Positions 46,789 to 58,170 of a stretch of 64,000 nucleotides of DNA are shown in pieces. Each line of letters starts with the position of its first letter. The stretch's first letter is position 1. Position numbers and translations under genes: made by a program. The notes under the pieces were generated by a model. That model was not told the origin of the DNA. It did no database searches and was given only the letters and a program-made list of their open reading frames with translations. This DNA comes from Eriocheir sinensis (taxonomy: Eukaryota > Arthropoda > Malacostraca > Decapoda > Varunidae), in assembly GCF_024679095.1 (NCBI RefSeq), contig NC_066531.1:5017901-5081900 (forward strand), in the 5' to 3' direction.

Positions 46789-46806
46789 CCTATACCGCTG
46801 CCGCCA
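46789..46806 (-). other. Candidate primer-binding site of element X
   Basis: Minus-strand TGGCGGCAGCGGTATAGG starts four bases after the 5' LTR end. TGGCG starts are common to tRNA 3' ends used as primers by Gypsy elements; the specific tRNA is not assigned. Confidence 0.5.
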
Positions 46807-46810
46807 GTTT

Positions 46811-48086
46811 TAGACCCTTCTTTTCTTGTATTAAATCAACTCTTTTATCACTCATTAATTACTCCATAAATGATCTCACCGTCTCGTATCCCTGGTAGCG
46901 TGATCCGGCTTAAGTTGTTATTGGAGACTGGTGTTCGGGGATAAACAAGGGAAAAAGTAAATATACATTTATTTAATATTAAATGAAAGTAATTGCCTTA
47001 CGCAATATTCTATGCTCAGACGATCATAACACTGGCATATTCAGCAATGGATGCAACATATGACAAACGACATGTCTTAAACATAATACTACAATATGTG
47101 CTCAGTTGTTGCCAATAATAATAACACTCGTCGTTCCACATGCAGTGGTTTGTATCTCTGCTTACATCACAATCATTATGTACTCTCTTCACAAAATCCT
47201 AATAACACATTCCTGTAGTATAATCTACTACAAGTCATGGAAACACCCAATTTTACCACACCCAGTGGTTTTACCTTTGCTTTACATCGCAAACAAATAA
47301 TCACAATCCTGTCCCACTCACAATCCTACTTCACATCTCCTACATTATAATCTCCAGGACAATACAGTCGGTTTCCCTTAGATTCTCGAATTTCTACTCA
47401 CGATTAAGATCACAACAGCCATTCTCGGCTGAGTGAGTAGCAGGTCTGCTTGAGGCGAGAACCAAGCTCGGTCTACTCATACCACTGATTTCTAGGCCAC
47501 ATTTTTCTTTGCTTTAGGCGGACTTACATCCTTGACACGCTTTTAATTCTTTACATAACCAATGGCCAATACTTCCTGTCACACCCATCTGCTCGCTCAT
47601 TATGTTGTATTGTTTTACTTTTCCTGCTATTCGTGAGTCAGTCTTAAGACACTCCCTCAGTGATTTTTCTGTTAAATTATTGGCTCATAACATGTCGCCA
47701 CGACTGACGTCACGGGTCAGAGTCTTTTTCAATGGTTGTTCACACTTTCTGACCACGCCCACTGGGCATCTGTTTTCTGTACCTGAGTCTGGGTATCTGT
47801 TTTCCTTTACCCTCGTTGTTTCCCCTCTTTGGTATTTAAGATGCTTACACTTATATATATGTCACCCTATTTGTTAGTGTTTGTCCTGTCAGATGTTTAC
47901 ACAGTTGTATACCTGCTTTTCCTCTCTGGGTATCTGTTTTCCTTTACCCTCGTTGTTTCCCCTCTTTGGTATTTGAGATGCTTACACTGTTATATATGTC
48001 ACCCTTTTTGTTAGTGTTTGTCCTGTCAGATGTTTACACAGCTGTATATCTCACTCCTCTGTTTCCTTGTTTTCTGGGTCCTGACA
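46811..48086 (-). repeat. 5' LTR of element X
   Basis: Counterpart of 33538-34828. Starts TGTCAGGACCCAGAAAAC at 48086 and ends GGGTCTA at 46811. Contains the same degenerate tandem U3 units, with a different copy arrangement (about 47770-48050). Confidence 0.93.
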
Positions 48087-51000
48087 GTTTCCCTTTTGTC
48101 TCATCAACACCAGAGAGCAGTTCAGCATGCTCTCTAAAGACAGTTCCTCTCTCTTTCTACAAAACACTACATTCACACAACACACACACCTTTTCACAAA
48201 ATTCAAAATTCAAAATGGCGAAAAATAACAATGCCTCGGAGTCCCCGCCTGGGGGGGGGGACCATAAATTCCCCTTCTGGCTGCCGACTTGAGAGGTGTC
48301 CTGATAACTCCTTGAACCTCCTCCTTATCAATTTCTGCAACATTCGTGGTCTTCGTTCTAATTTTCATACTGTGGAACACCATCTCTCCTCCTCTAAACC
48401 TTATTTTCTCTTCCTCACCGAAACACAGGTTACTGAGGCTACTGACAGAAACTTCTACTCTGTTCCCTCCTACTATCTCTATCCTAAATTTTAATCCTAA
48501 GCTGGATGTTGCGCCTACGTGCGCAACGACATCACTTGCTCTCGTGCCCACGACCTTGACTCTTCTGAATTTTCCACCATCTGGCTAAGACTTCATTGTC
48601 ATTCTATTACTAAATACATCTGTGCTGTTTATCTCTCACCTAACTCTACTAACTATGTAAAATTCTTTGACTATTTGAATTCTAAAGTGGAGCACATCTT
48701 GACCCACTCTCCCTTCGCTGAAATCTCCATCATGGGAGATTTGAATGTTCACCACCAGCTTTGGCTCTCATCCTCTTTCACAGACCAGCCTGGTGAACAA
48801 GCCTCCAACTTTGCTCTCCTCAACGACCTAGTGCAGTTGGTTCAGCACCCTACACGTATTCCCGACCGTTTTGGAGTCAGGCCCAACATTCTAGACCTCT
48901 TCCTTACCTCTAATCCTTTTGCTTACTCTGTCAAACTGTTCTCTCCGTTGGGTTCCTCCGACCATAACCTTATTTCTGTTTCCTGTCCTATCGCTCCTGT
49001 ACATCCTCTGGACCCACCGAAGAGGCGATGCTTCTGGCATTTTGCTTCAGCTCGGTGGGATGACCTTGTTATAGTAATTGCAGTATATCAATGGAAAAAA
49101 GAACACGACAGATAGATCACGCCACCTTGTAGGAATGTCAGCTGTCAGTGTTTACCATCTCAGTTTGTATACAAAGCATTTCATCAAGCTTAGAGGTCAC
49201 CTTGACATACGTGACCAATTGTAACTTCATTATTTTCCACTCTGTAACTCTTCACTCCTTCGAGAGAGCTCGCACGACACACTACGCTACGCTACGCTAC
49301 GCTGTATCTTAGGTTAAGAATATATTTCTTCTAAGACAGCAAGAGTTTCCCTTCACGCCCGCAAGTCCCCGCAACGAAGCGTTACACCGTTAATACCTGA
49401 GGATGTACTTTTCCGATTTCCCGTGGAATGATTACTGCCTCCAGGAGAGAGACCCCTCTGTGTGTGCCCAGCGCATCTCAGAGGTGATTGTCTCTGGAAT
49501 GGAGGCATACATTCCACGTTCTTTTTTTACTCCTCATACTAAAAATCCTTGGTTTAATCGTGCTTGTTCTCGTGCTATTAAAGATAGAGAGGCAGCTCAC
49601 AAAAAGTTCCAGAGCCTTCGAACTCCCGCTAACTATGGCTTTTAAATTTATTCTATTCTCTGACTTACGAAAACTGCTTTAATCAATAGAAAATGTCAAC
49701 ACCTTGCTTCTTCTAATTCTTCTCGTGACTTCTGGCATCTAGCCAAAAATGTCTCCTCCAATTTCACTTCTTACTCTTTCCCTCCTTTCCTTAACCCTGA
49801 CGGCAGCACTGCCGTCTCATCTGTCTCTAAGGCTCAAACTTTCTGTAAGAACTCCACCCTGGACGATTCTGGGCATATTCCTCCTACTCACCCCCCCTCT
49901 GACTCCTTTATGCCCGTTATTAAGATTCTTCCAAATGATGTTTTCTATGCCCTCTCTGGCCTCAACTCTCAGAAGGCTTATGGACCTGATGGAGTCTCTT
50001 ATTGTCCTTAAAAACTATGCTTCCGTGCTGACACCCTGCCTGGCCAAACTCTTTCGTCTCTGCCTATCAATATCTACCTATCCTTCCTGCTGGAAGTATG
50101 CCTTTGTACAGCCTGTGCCTAAGAAGGGTGACCGTTCCAATGCCTCAAACTACCGCCCTATAGCTTTACTTTCATGTATATCTAAAGGTTTTGAATCAAT
50201 CCTTAACCGGAAAATTCAAAAGCACCTTTCCACTTCCAACCTTCTATCTGATCGCCATTATGTGTTCCGCAATGGTCGTTCTACTGGCTATCTTCTTTCT
50301 CTCTTAACTGACTCTTGGTCATCCTCTTTTAGCCATTTCGGTGAAACTTTCTCAGTTGTGCTAGACATATCGAAAGCCTTCGATAGAGTCTGGCACAAGT
50401 TTTTGCTTTCTAAACTGCCCTCTTTCAGATTCTATTCCTCTCTCTGTTCCTTTATCTCCAGTTTCCTTTCCGGCCGTTGTATCTCTGCGGTGGTAGACGG
50501 TCACTGTTCTTCCCCTAAACCTATCAACAGTTGGGTTCCACAGGGCTCTGTCCTATCAGCCACTCTCTTCTTGTTATTCATCAATGATCTTCTTTCAATA
50601 ACAAACTGTCCTGTCCACTCATACGCCGACGACTCCACTCTGCATTATTCAACTTCTTTCAATAGAAGCCCATCCCAACAGGAAGTACACGCCTCCAGAC
50701 AGGAGGCTGCAGAACAACAACCTCACACCTTGCAATCATTTCCGATTGGGGTAGAAGAAACCTTGTGTCCTTCAATGCCTCAAAAACTCAATTTCCCCAC
50801 CTATCAACTCGACACAATTTTCCAAACACCTATCCGCTATTCTTCAACAACACTCACCTGTCACCTTCTTCAACACTAAATATCCTCGGTCTATTCTTAA
50901 CTCAAAATCTCAACTGGAAACTTCATATTTCCACTCTCGCTAAATCAGCTTCCTTGAGGTTGGGCGTTCCGTATCGTCTCCTCCAGTTCTTCTCCTCAGC

Positions 51001-51527
51001 ACAGTTGCTATCCATATACAGGGGCCTTGTCCGCCCTCGTATGGAGTATGCATCTCACGTGTGGGGGGGAGGGTGCTCCACTCACACAGCTTTTCTGGAC
51101 AGCGTGAAGTCTAAGGCTCTTCGTCTCATCAGCTCTCCTCTTCCAACTGATAGTTTTCTACCTCTTAAATTCCGTCGCGATGTTGCCTCTCTTTTTATCT
51201 TCTATCGCTATTTTCACGCTGACTGCTCTTCTGAACTTGCTAACTGAATGCCTCCTTCCTTCCCGCGGCCCTGCTGCACACGACTTTCTACTTATATCCC
51301 TCACGCTGGTAAACTCTGGAACAATCTTCCTTCATCTGTATTTCCTCCTGCCTACGACTTGAACTCATTCAAGAGGAAAATATCAGGACACCTCTCCTCC
51401 CGAAATTGACCTCTCTTTCGGCCACCTCTTTTGATTTTCTTTTTCTCAGGAGCAGCGAATAGCGGGCTTTTTTTTATATTATTGTTTCTTTTTTTTGTGC
51501 CATTGAGCTGTCTCCTTTTTTGTAAAA
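48087..51527 (+). mobile_element. Family A LINE, near full length (copy A8)
   Basis: The most complete copy. The leader at 48087-48250 is followed by the endonuclease: [35 protein letters not shown] (catalytic block) and [13 protein letters not shown] 328-bp foreign insert interrupts at 49067. RT follows: LVPKKGDRS-type block at about 50110, NYRPIALLSCISKGFESILN, LDISKAFDRVWHKFLLSKLP, VPQGSVLSATLFLLFIND and YADDSTLHYS near 50620-50650. The C-terminal frames 50765-51247 and 51180-51362 show the same blocks as A7. 3' UTR with AGCGGGCTTTTTTT to about 51527. Several frameshifts. The elements are of jockey/CR1 type (apurinic endonuclease plus RT); I cannot assign the exact clade by eye. Confidence 0.9.
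49067..49394 (+). repeat. Solo-LTR-like insertion in LINE A8
   Basis: 328 bp absent from sister copy A5, where GACCTGGGGATGTAC is continuous. ACCT is duplicated at 49063-49066 and 49395-49398. The insert begins TGTTATAGTAATTGC and ends CACCGTTAAT. It has CTACG repeats near 49280. No second copy in the window. The orientation is arbitrary. Confidence 0.6.
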
Positions 51528-51595
51528 ACACTTTCACACTCACACTCACTCACGCACGCACGCACGCAGGCACGCAGGCTCACTTACTCACTCAC

Positions 51596-51688
51596 CGTCC
51601 TTTGCGACGCGTACAACGTCGTCGAGGCCACTGAGTGGGATGTGACCTTCTCCCATACCGCCCGAGGTGACCACCAGGTCGTATGTGT

Positions 51689-51750
<62 letters not shown>

Positions 51751-53334
51751 TAAAAGAAAAATACGTATATTAATCTTTACATATGAAACAACAACAATAA
51801 CAATAATTCCACTCACACAACTCTCCTGGACAGAGTGGAGTCTAAGGCTCCTCGTCTCATCAGCTCTCCTCCTCTTACTGACAACCTTTTAGCTCTTAAT
51901 TAAATTCCGCCGTTATGTTGCCTCTTTTTCTATCTTCTATCGATATCTTCATGATGATTGCTCTTCTGAACTTGCTAACTGCATGCCTCCCTCCCTCCCT
52001 CGGCCCCGCTGCACACGACTTTCTACTCATGCTCATCCCTATACTATCCAAAACCCTTATGCAAGAGGTAAACTTTGGAACAACCTTCCTTCGTCTGTAT
52101 TTCCCCCTGTCTATGACTTGACTTATTTCAAGAAGAGTGTATCAAGACACCTCTCCTCTCGAAATTGACCTCTCTTTTGGCTACTCTTTACTTTTATCTT
52201 TTGTGGGAGCGGCGAGTAGCAGGCTTTTTTTTGTACTCTTTTTGTTGCCCTTGAGCCGTGTCCTTTGATGTAAAAAAAAAAAACTACTAATACCTTTGGG
52301 CACGGTGGAATGTCCGCTGCCGAAAAACTCCAGGAAGTCGTTGGTATAGATGCCAGTCTCCCGTTGCTTCATCATGCCCTCCGACGGGTCCACAGCGTTT
52401 ATGTGCCTGTGGGAGTGGATGTAGTAGTTGTAGTAGTAGCAGTAGTAGTAGTAGAAGTTATAGTAGTAGTAGTAGTTGTTGGGAATCAGTAAATTTACCC
52501 TACCCAACAGTTAGGTCACTCGCAAAGTGAATAACACACCCGTCATACAATCCCAAAGAAACAAGTGCTTACCAGCTATTAGGTGGTGAAGGCATCCAAC
52601 AAGCACCTCCAGACAGCCGAACAAATAATAATCCTACCGGATCCGTGTAGTAAAATCTATCTGTCTCAAATAACTGCTGGGGCACTTAGCTGAGAAGCGG
52701 GTTTCAAAAGATATTGTTGTCTCTGAAGTCTCGTTGCCGGGTGTAGTATCCCTCAGTCAGGTAATATAAGGCACACTGCGTCCGAGTTAATGGGTGGGCT
52801 GCAGTGCCTTGGTCTTTACTTTGTGAAGGCCGGTGGTGGAGTGAGAGAAAACCAACCACGTGGGTCTGAAGCGATATTTTTAATTTCTCTCGCCAGATGG
52901 TGTGGCTTTCCTCTCTGTTTCCATCGGTTAAATTATCCTTGCTCTTTAATTTTAATTCAGCAAGAACAATTAGTTATTATTTCATGAAAGGAAACACTTC
53001 ACTATTATTATTCCTTTCATGGTAAATATGGTTAGTCTTCAGGCAGTGAATAAGTTAATTCTGTCTCGGTTTGGGAGCCGATGACCGAAGTATTCAAGTT
53101 CCATCGAAGGCTTATTTGAGCTCAGACGATACTCATAGTTGGCTTGAACTCTCGGCCCGAGACTAGTTCCATAAGGGAAATAGTTCATTTGTCTAGTCCC
53201 CCGGTTAACTGGCCAAATTCCTAACATAGTATAGTCTATCGATTTTAACTTGAGCCCTTGGGCGCGACACAAGGATTCCCCACGAGACCGCGCTGGTGCC
53301 ACATCACTCCATTACTCTCCTCAGAGAGGGTGGC

Positions 53335-53405
<71 letters not shown>

Positions 53406-54669
53406 GGCTGCGCAGGGCGAGAGTGAGATCCTACTTCATTTGTCCATTGTGGCGTAACGTTGAATGGTGCGGCCTGGCGCCTGTTGCCAAGGTCCGTCAG
53501 GCAGCAAAGTTGCATGAGCCACGTTGCCAAGTGATATGGAAGGTTTACTGAGTCGTTGTCTTTCCCTCTAATCCCAGGTCGAGTGCCCCAGTCTGCGGGA
53601 TCTGCGAGAGCAGTACCTCTCCCGGTGTCGTGATGTACATGGGAATGTTTCCCTTTCCCTAATGCTGGGAGAAAAGGCGCTCACCCCTGGACATGACGTC
53701 ATGGGGTATCTGCAGGAGATGGGCATCCTCCATCTCCTGTAGGGTCTCTTCAGAGAAAGTTCTTTGTATTTCACTAATGCATTTTTAATAAACATTTTAT
53801 TATATTTTAAACTAGTGCTATATCTGAATGGACCATTTCAAAACTATCTTCCTAATAACTTTTATCACCCTTAGATTATTTTAATTATTTGCCTTCCATT
53901 TTATTACTCCGGTGCCATATGACCAAGATGTTGCAGCGCCATGAAAGAAACTCTAAATCAATCAATCAATCAATCCCTCTAATCCCAAGCCATTCATAAC
54001 ACCACGCAGTCGTATTATGAATGTATGTAAATTCCACAAATAGATAACGTACAGACTAACAGTGAGACAAAACGCCATGCGCAGGTCATCGCTAGATCTG
54101 TAAACAATGGGGGTTTCCCCGGGCCAAGCCACAGGGCTTCATTTTAAGTTAGAGTCGATGGACTATAGTAATGCCGCTCCTGCCCGCTCCCAGTTCCCAC
54201 CCAGCGGCCCTGCCTCTACACAAGCTGTTGTGATTTCCAACACATCATCTTCATCTCTTGGCGTTGGACTCGTGTTGAGGCTGAGGCACTGGCAGGCAGG
54301 AGGCAGTGGACTGGAGGATATTTAAGTATGGTGACCGGACATCCCCCTGTCTGCGGCCCTGCGGCACCCACCTGAAGCCTTCCCGGTGGAGTTCGCGGCC
54401 CACGCAGCCCGTCCCGGCGGCCACGTCCAGCACCCTGGCCTTAGCTCGCCGCTCCGGGGGTACCCAACGCAGCGCCTCCTCCACCGTGATGGCGGGGCCA
54501 CGGTACCCGCCTTTCCAGATCATCTAAGGGGACGGGGAAGCGGGTGATTACAGGTGCGTACCCCAGGGGCCGCATCACTTCACTCCCGGACCTCAAGGAG
54601 TAGTCGCCGGTTTAACGCAAAATCATTCCAGCGATACCCCATGATTCTGCGTAGGCACTTGGTACCGAA

Positions 54670-54745
<76 letters not shown>

Positions 54746-54867
54746 TCCTCGTAGTTCTCGGACCACTCGTTGTAGCCGGCCACCATCTCCTCCGGCGTGA
54801 CCCCCGGCCTGTGGACTTTCGCGATCACCCTCATTGCCACGTCGCCATGACTGCCGCCCTCAGACAT
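51596..54867 (-). CDS. METTL27-like SAM-dependent methyltransferase, four exons (3' part missing)
   Basis: Exon 1 (54867-54745) starts MSEGGSHGDV and holds PGVTPEEMVAGYNEWSENYE. Exon 2 (54523-54372; AG acceptor at 54525-54524, GT donor at 54371-54370) holds MIWKGGYRGPAITVEEAL and the SAM-binding motif VLDVAAGTGCVGREL. Exon 3 (52406-52294) begins HINAVDPSEGMM, the acidic loop after strand 2. Exon 4 (51688-51596) holds YDLVVTSGGMGEGHIPLSGL and VVRVAKDG, the METTL27-type GHI/V-P region. Phases of exons 2-3 and 3-4 fit exactly with no stops. The family is a cytosolic class I methyltransferase of unknown substrate, usually about 230-250 residues; about 130 are seen, and the remaining C-terminal exon(s) were not found. 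Introns hold LINE A9 and microsatellites. The exon 1 donor is abnormal (see findings). This is the clearest host gene here. Confidence 0.8.
51691..51748. repeat. (GA)n microsatellite at exon 4 acceptor
   Basis: 29 GA units. In gene orientation this is (TC)n running directly into the CAG acceptor of METTL27-like exon 4, acting as its pyrimidine tract. Confidence 0.97.
51807..52282 (+). mobile_element. Family A LINE, 3' end (copy A9)
   Basis: Begins in the 'STHTTLLDRVE' block, keeps the C-terminal frame with a deletion near 52060-52070, and ends with GAGTAGCAGGC, the shared 3' UTR and an A run (52272-52282). It lies in the intron between METTL27-like exons 3 and 4, antisense to the gene. The exon 3 donor is only 10 bp from the A run. 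Confidence 0.87.
52410..53338. other. Intron 2 of METTL27-like gene, left part
   Basis: AT-rich with a (GTAGTA)n-like run at 52425-52480. No other feature recognised. Confidence 0.5.
53339..53401. repeat. (CT)n microsatellite
   Basis: About 31 units, within intron 2 of the METTL27-like gene. Confidence 0.97.
53402..54371. other. Intron 2 of METTL27-like gene, right part
   Basis: Mostly unassigned. 53676-53745 could be a small extra exon (see findings). A TCAATCAATCAATCAATC run lies at about 53957-53975. Confidence 0.45.
54674..54741. repeat. (CT)n microsatellite at end of exon 1
   Basis: 34 units, starting three bases after the last exon 1 codon of the METTL27-like gene; in gene sense it is (AG)n. 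Confidence 0.97.
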
Positions 54868-55051
54868 TATCCTGCAGCAGGGAAGAGACGGGAGAATCAC
54901 AGGCAGGGCATGACTACAGTACAGTACAATTCCTTTATATATTATTTATATATTTACGAAGGTAGGTACAGTTTTCTAGCCCCGCGCCGCACTCCTCGCT
55001 GATTTGCCGGCTGGCTCTCAAGCTCCGCCCACCTCCATGGCAAGTGTGGCC

Positions 55052-55053
<2 letters not shown>

Positions 55054-55110
<57 letters not shown>
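55054..55110. repeat. (CT)n microsatellite
   Basis: About 28 units; flanks a LINE scrap at 55111-55185. Confidence 0.97.
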
Positions 55111-55299
<189 letters not shown>

Positions 55300-55328
55300 C
55301 TCGTGATCAGGGTGTTATGAATGAACTC

Positions 55329-55364
<36 letters not shown>

Positions 55365-55369
55365 CACAC
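55329..55369. repeat. (CA)n microsatellite
   Basis: About 20 units with one G interruption near 55358. Confidence 0.95.
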
Positions 55370-55591
55370 TCCCAGGCTTCACGGTCTGACAGGGCGGCAG
55401 TTCAGGCCCGCTCAGGCCGGATTCATTCCGTTGACTAGGAGTGGTTACTATCCCCCTTGAGAAAAGGGGATGGGGTGTGTGGTGTGAGGTCCTAACAGTA
55501 CCCATAGATCGACGATAAAGAGCACTTGCTCATGTCGGAGGTACCTGCTGCTGGCGATTACAGAGACCAACACGTGATCAGGTCGTGGTGA

Positions 55592-55594
<3 letters not shown>

Positions 55595-55647
<53 letters not shown>
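55595..55647. repeat. (AC)n microsatellite
   Basis: About 26 units. Confidence 0.97.
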
Positions 55648-55649
<2 letters not shown>

Positions 55650-55949
55650 AGACTTGTCCATTCCTGGCCCGCAATACCGCCGCGCCGATCTAGCTGCTCG
55701 ACCGGCTGGGAGCTCTCGTGAGAAAGTACCTTCGCTCGTGGGAGGAGCCGCCGAGCATCAAGACGTAAACTGCTAGTAAATGCAAGGGCATGAATTCACC
55801 CCAGACACCCCAAAGGCTACTACCATATCTTAAAACCACAATGAGTTTGGTCCATCAGCCTAATATTGTAGAAATACTTTAAGTAAACGAGTTTTATCAT
55901 AAGTAGTATTGATTGATTGCCTGATTGTTTATTGTTGCATTTAACAACA
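55648..55949. other. Spacer without recognised gene
   Basis: 5' flank of the CR1 element; nothing recognised. Confidence 0.4.
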
Positions 55950-58170
55950 AAGGAGAAGGGAGGAACATGCCAAATTACCAGGGGCTTCGAAGACATGTTG
56001 AAGGGGTAAACTTGGATAATTTAGGGATTCATGAGAGCCAGAACTGTGGGTTGGAGAGCCAGGAGAACCAGGTAGAAATGTCTTACAATAATTTAGTTAG
56101 AGTAATAGTAGAGGGGCAAGGACAGCATATACCACAGCGAACACTTAGAAAAGAAAACAATGACCCTAAGTGGATGACTCGTGGACTAAAACACGAGATA
56201 GGGTTAAAGAAGGGAATTTATCAGAAAATAAAGAATGGTGAAACACTTCTCAGGGGCCGGTATGTCGAACTATCTAGATTAGTGAAGAAAAACACCAGGA
56301 TAGCAAAAAGGAATTATGAGATCAAAGTAGCAAATGAGGCGAAAAGTAATCCTAAGGGCTTCTTTCAGATGTATAGAACAAAAACAAGGGAGAAAATTGA
56401 AACGCTGAAAACAAACACAGGGGAGCTAGTAGAAAATTACGAAAATATGAGCACATTGCTGAACGACTACTTACTTTCAGTATTCACACAAGAGGATCGA
56501 ACGACTATTCCGGAAAGGGTTCAGGTGTACGAGGGCGGGGATGGCGATAAATTGAGGGATATAATCATTACCAGGCAAGTAGTTCAGGATGAAATAGATA
56601 AGCTTAAGCAGAATAAGTCGCCAGGTCCTGACGGGATATTTCCAAGGGTATTAAAGGAATTAGGTGATGTACTCAGTGACCCACTAACCGACATCTTTAA
56701 GATGTCGGGAAATACTAGTTATACGCCCAGCCTATGGAAAGTAGCTAATGTGACGCCGATTTTCCAAAAGGGGGACAGGTCAGCTGCTTCAAACTATTGA
56801 CCAATTAGCTTAACATCGGTTATAGGCAAGATGCTGGAGTCCATAATAGCCAGGAACATTCGGGAGCATCTAGAGAAACATAGCTTAATTCACGACTCGC
56901 AGCATGGGTTCACTGAAGGTAGGTCCTGCCTCACCAATCTTTTGTCCTTTTACAATAAAATATTTGAGGCGGTAGACAGAGATGAAAATTATGATGTAAT
57001 CTATATTGATATTAGTAAAGCGTTTGACAAAGTTCCTCACCAACGACTGTTGCTTAAATTACAGGCTCACGGAGTGGAGGATAAAGTTTTGAACTGGGTC
57101 AAGGCGTGGCTTAGCAATAGGAAGCAAAGAGTGCAAATCAATGGTAAAAGATCTGACTGGGGATGTGTTACGAAAGGGGTCCCACAAGGTTCGGTATTAG
57201 GTCCACTTTTGTTTATTATTTATATCAATGACTTAGATACAGGAATTAGTAGTGATGTCAGTAAGTTTGCAGATGATACCAAGATCGGTAGAGTAATTGA
57301 GTTGGATCAGGACACTAGTATTCTCAAGGATGAACTAAACAGATTGTACGACTGGGCGGATAAATGGCATATGGAGTTCAATGTAGGGAAGTGCAGTATT
57401 CTGAGTGTAGGTAGGAACAACCCATCTCATAACTATTGCTTAAATGACATTCTCATAAGCAGGTCTGGGTGCGAGAGAGATTTAGGGGTCTTAGTGAGCT
57501 CTAATCTCCGTCCAAGGGCACAATGCATTCAAGCTAGAAATCGAGCAAATAGGGCACTGGGATTTATTTCAAGAAGCGTAAGCAACAGAAGCGCCGAAGT
57601 CTTCCTCAAACTATATTTAGCATTAGTTAGACCTCATCTTGACTATGCGGTTCAGTTCTGGTCACCTTACTATAGAATGGATATAAAAATGTTAGAATCG
57701 GTGCAGAGGAGGATGACTAAGATGATTCAGGGGTTGAGAAACTTGCCATACTAGGAAAGACTCAAACAGTTAAACTTGCATTCTCTAGAAAGGCGAAGGG
57801 TGCGTGGATACATGATCGAGATTTATAAATGGATGAAGGGCTTTAATAAGGGGGATATTCATAAGGTTTTGTTAGTAAGAGAACCGGGTAGGACACGAAG
57901 TAATGGGTTTAAACTGGATAAATTCAGATTCAACAGGGACGTAGGCAAAAATTGGTTTACTAACAGGGTGGTGGATGAGTGGAATAGGCTTAGCAGTCAT
58001 GTGGTGAGTGCCAATACTATTGTAACATTCAAAAATAGATTAGATGAATTCATGGACAGCGATATTAAGTGGGGTTAGATACACGGGAACTTAGGTTCAA
58101 AGGAACTGCCTTGTACAGGCCTACCGGCATCTTGCACAGTCCTACGTTCTTATGTTCTTATGTTCTTAAA
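55950..58170 (+). mobile_element. CR1 LINE with nearly intact RT frame ('LINE C')
   Basis: One frame runs from about 55925 to 58078 with only two in-frame stops: TGA at about 56798 (family has Arg in NYRPISL) and TAG at about 57752 (family has Glu after PY), then one frame break near 57770. Blocks: RLVKKNTRIAKRNYE, KSPGPDGIFPRVLKELG, LWKVANVTPIFQKGDRS, HGFTEGRSCLTNLLSFY, DISKAFDKVPHQRLLLKL, GVPQGSVLGPLLFIIYINDL, catalytic KFADDTKIG (57262-57288), ERDLGVLVSSNL, LVRPHLDYAVQFWSPYY and EWNRLSSHVVSANTI. The tail CTTATGTTCTTATGTTCTTA is an 8-bp repeat typical of CR1 ends. The endonuclease is missing (5' truncation). Reverse transcribes its own RNA at the nicked target. Confidence 0.92.

Larger units (their letters stand above)
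33538..48086 (-). mobile_element. Element X: env-bearing Gypsy LTR element, 14.5 kb with nested insertions
   Basis: Two direct repeats of about 1.28 kb (33538-34828 and 46811-48086) bound the unit. In minus orientation the order is 5' LTR, primer-binding-site candidate, gag start, protease, RT, integrase, env, polypurine tract, 3' LTR. LTRs start TGTCRGGAMCCAGAAAAC; the 3' LTR ends in CA and the 5' LTR in TA. Nested inside are element Y (38156-41053), LINE A7 (36055-37857) and a SINE (46311-46625). Most of gag is missing. Pol and env are frameshifted. The 5' end abuts the 5' end of LINE A8 at 48087. No matching target duplication is visible, so one flank was altered. Confidence 0.85.

Noticed and set aside
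52410..52500. GTAGTA-rich stretch as coding
   Set aside because: Trinucleotide repeat in an intron of the METTL27-like gene.
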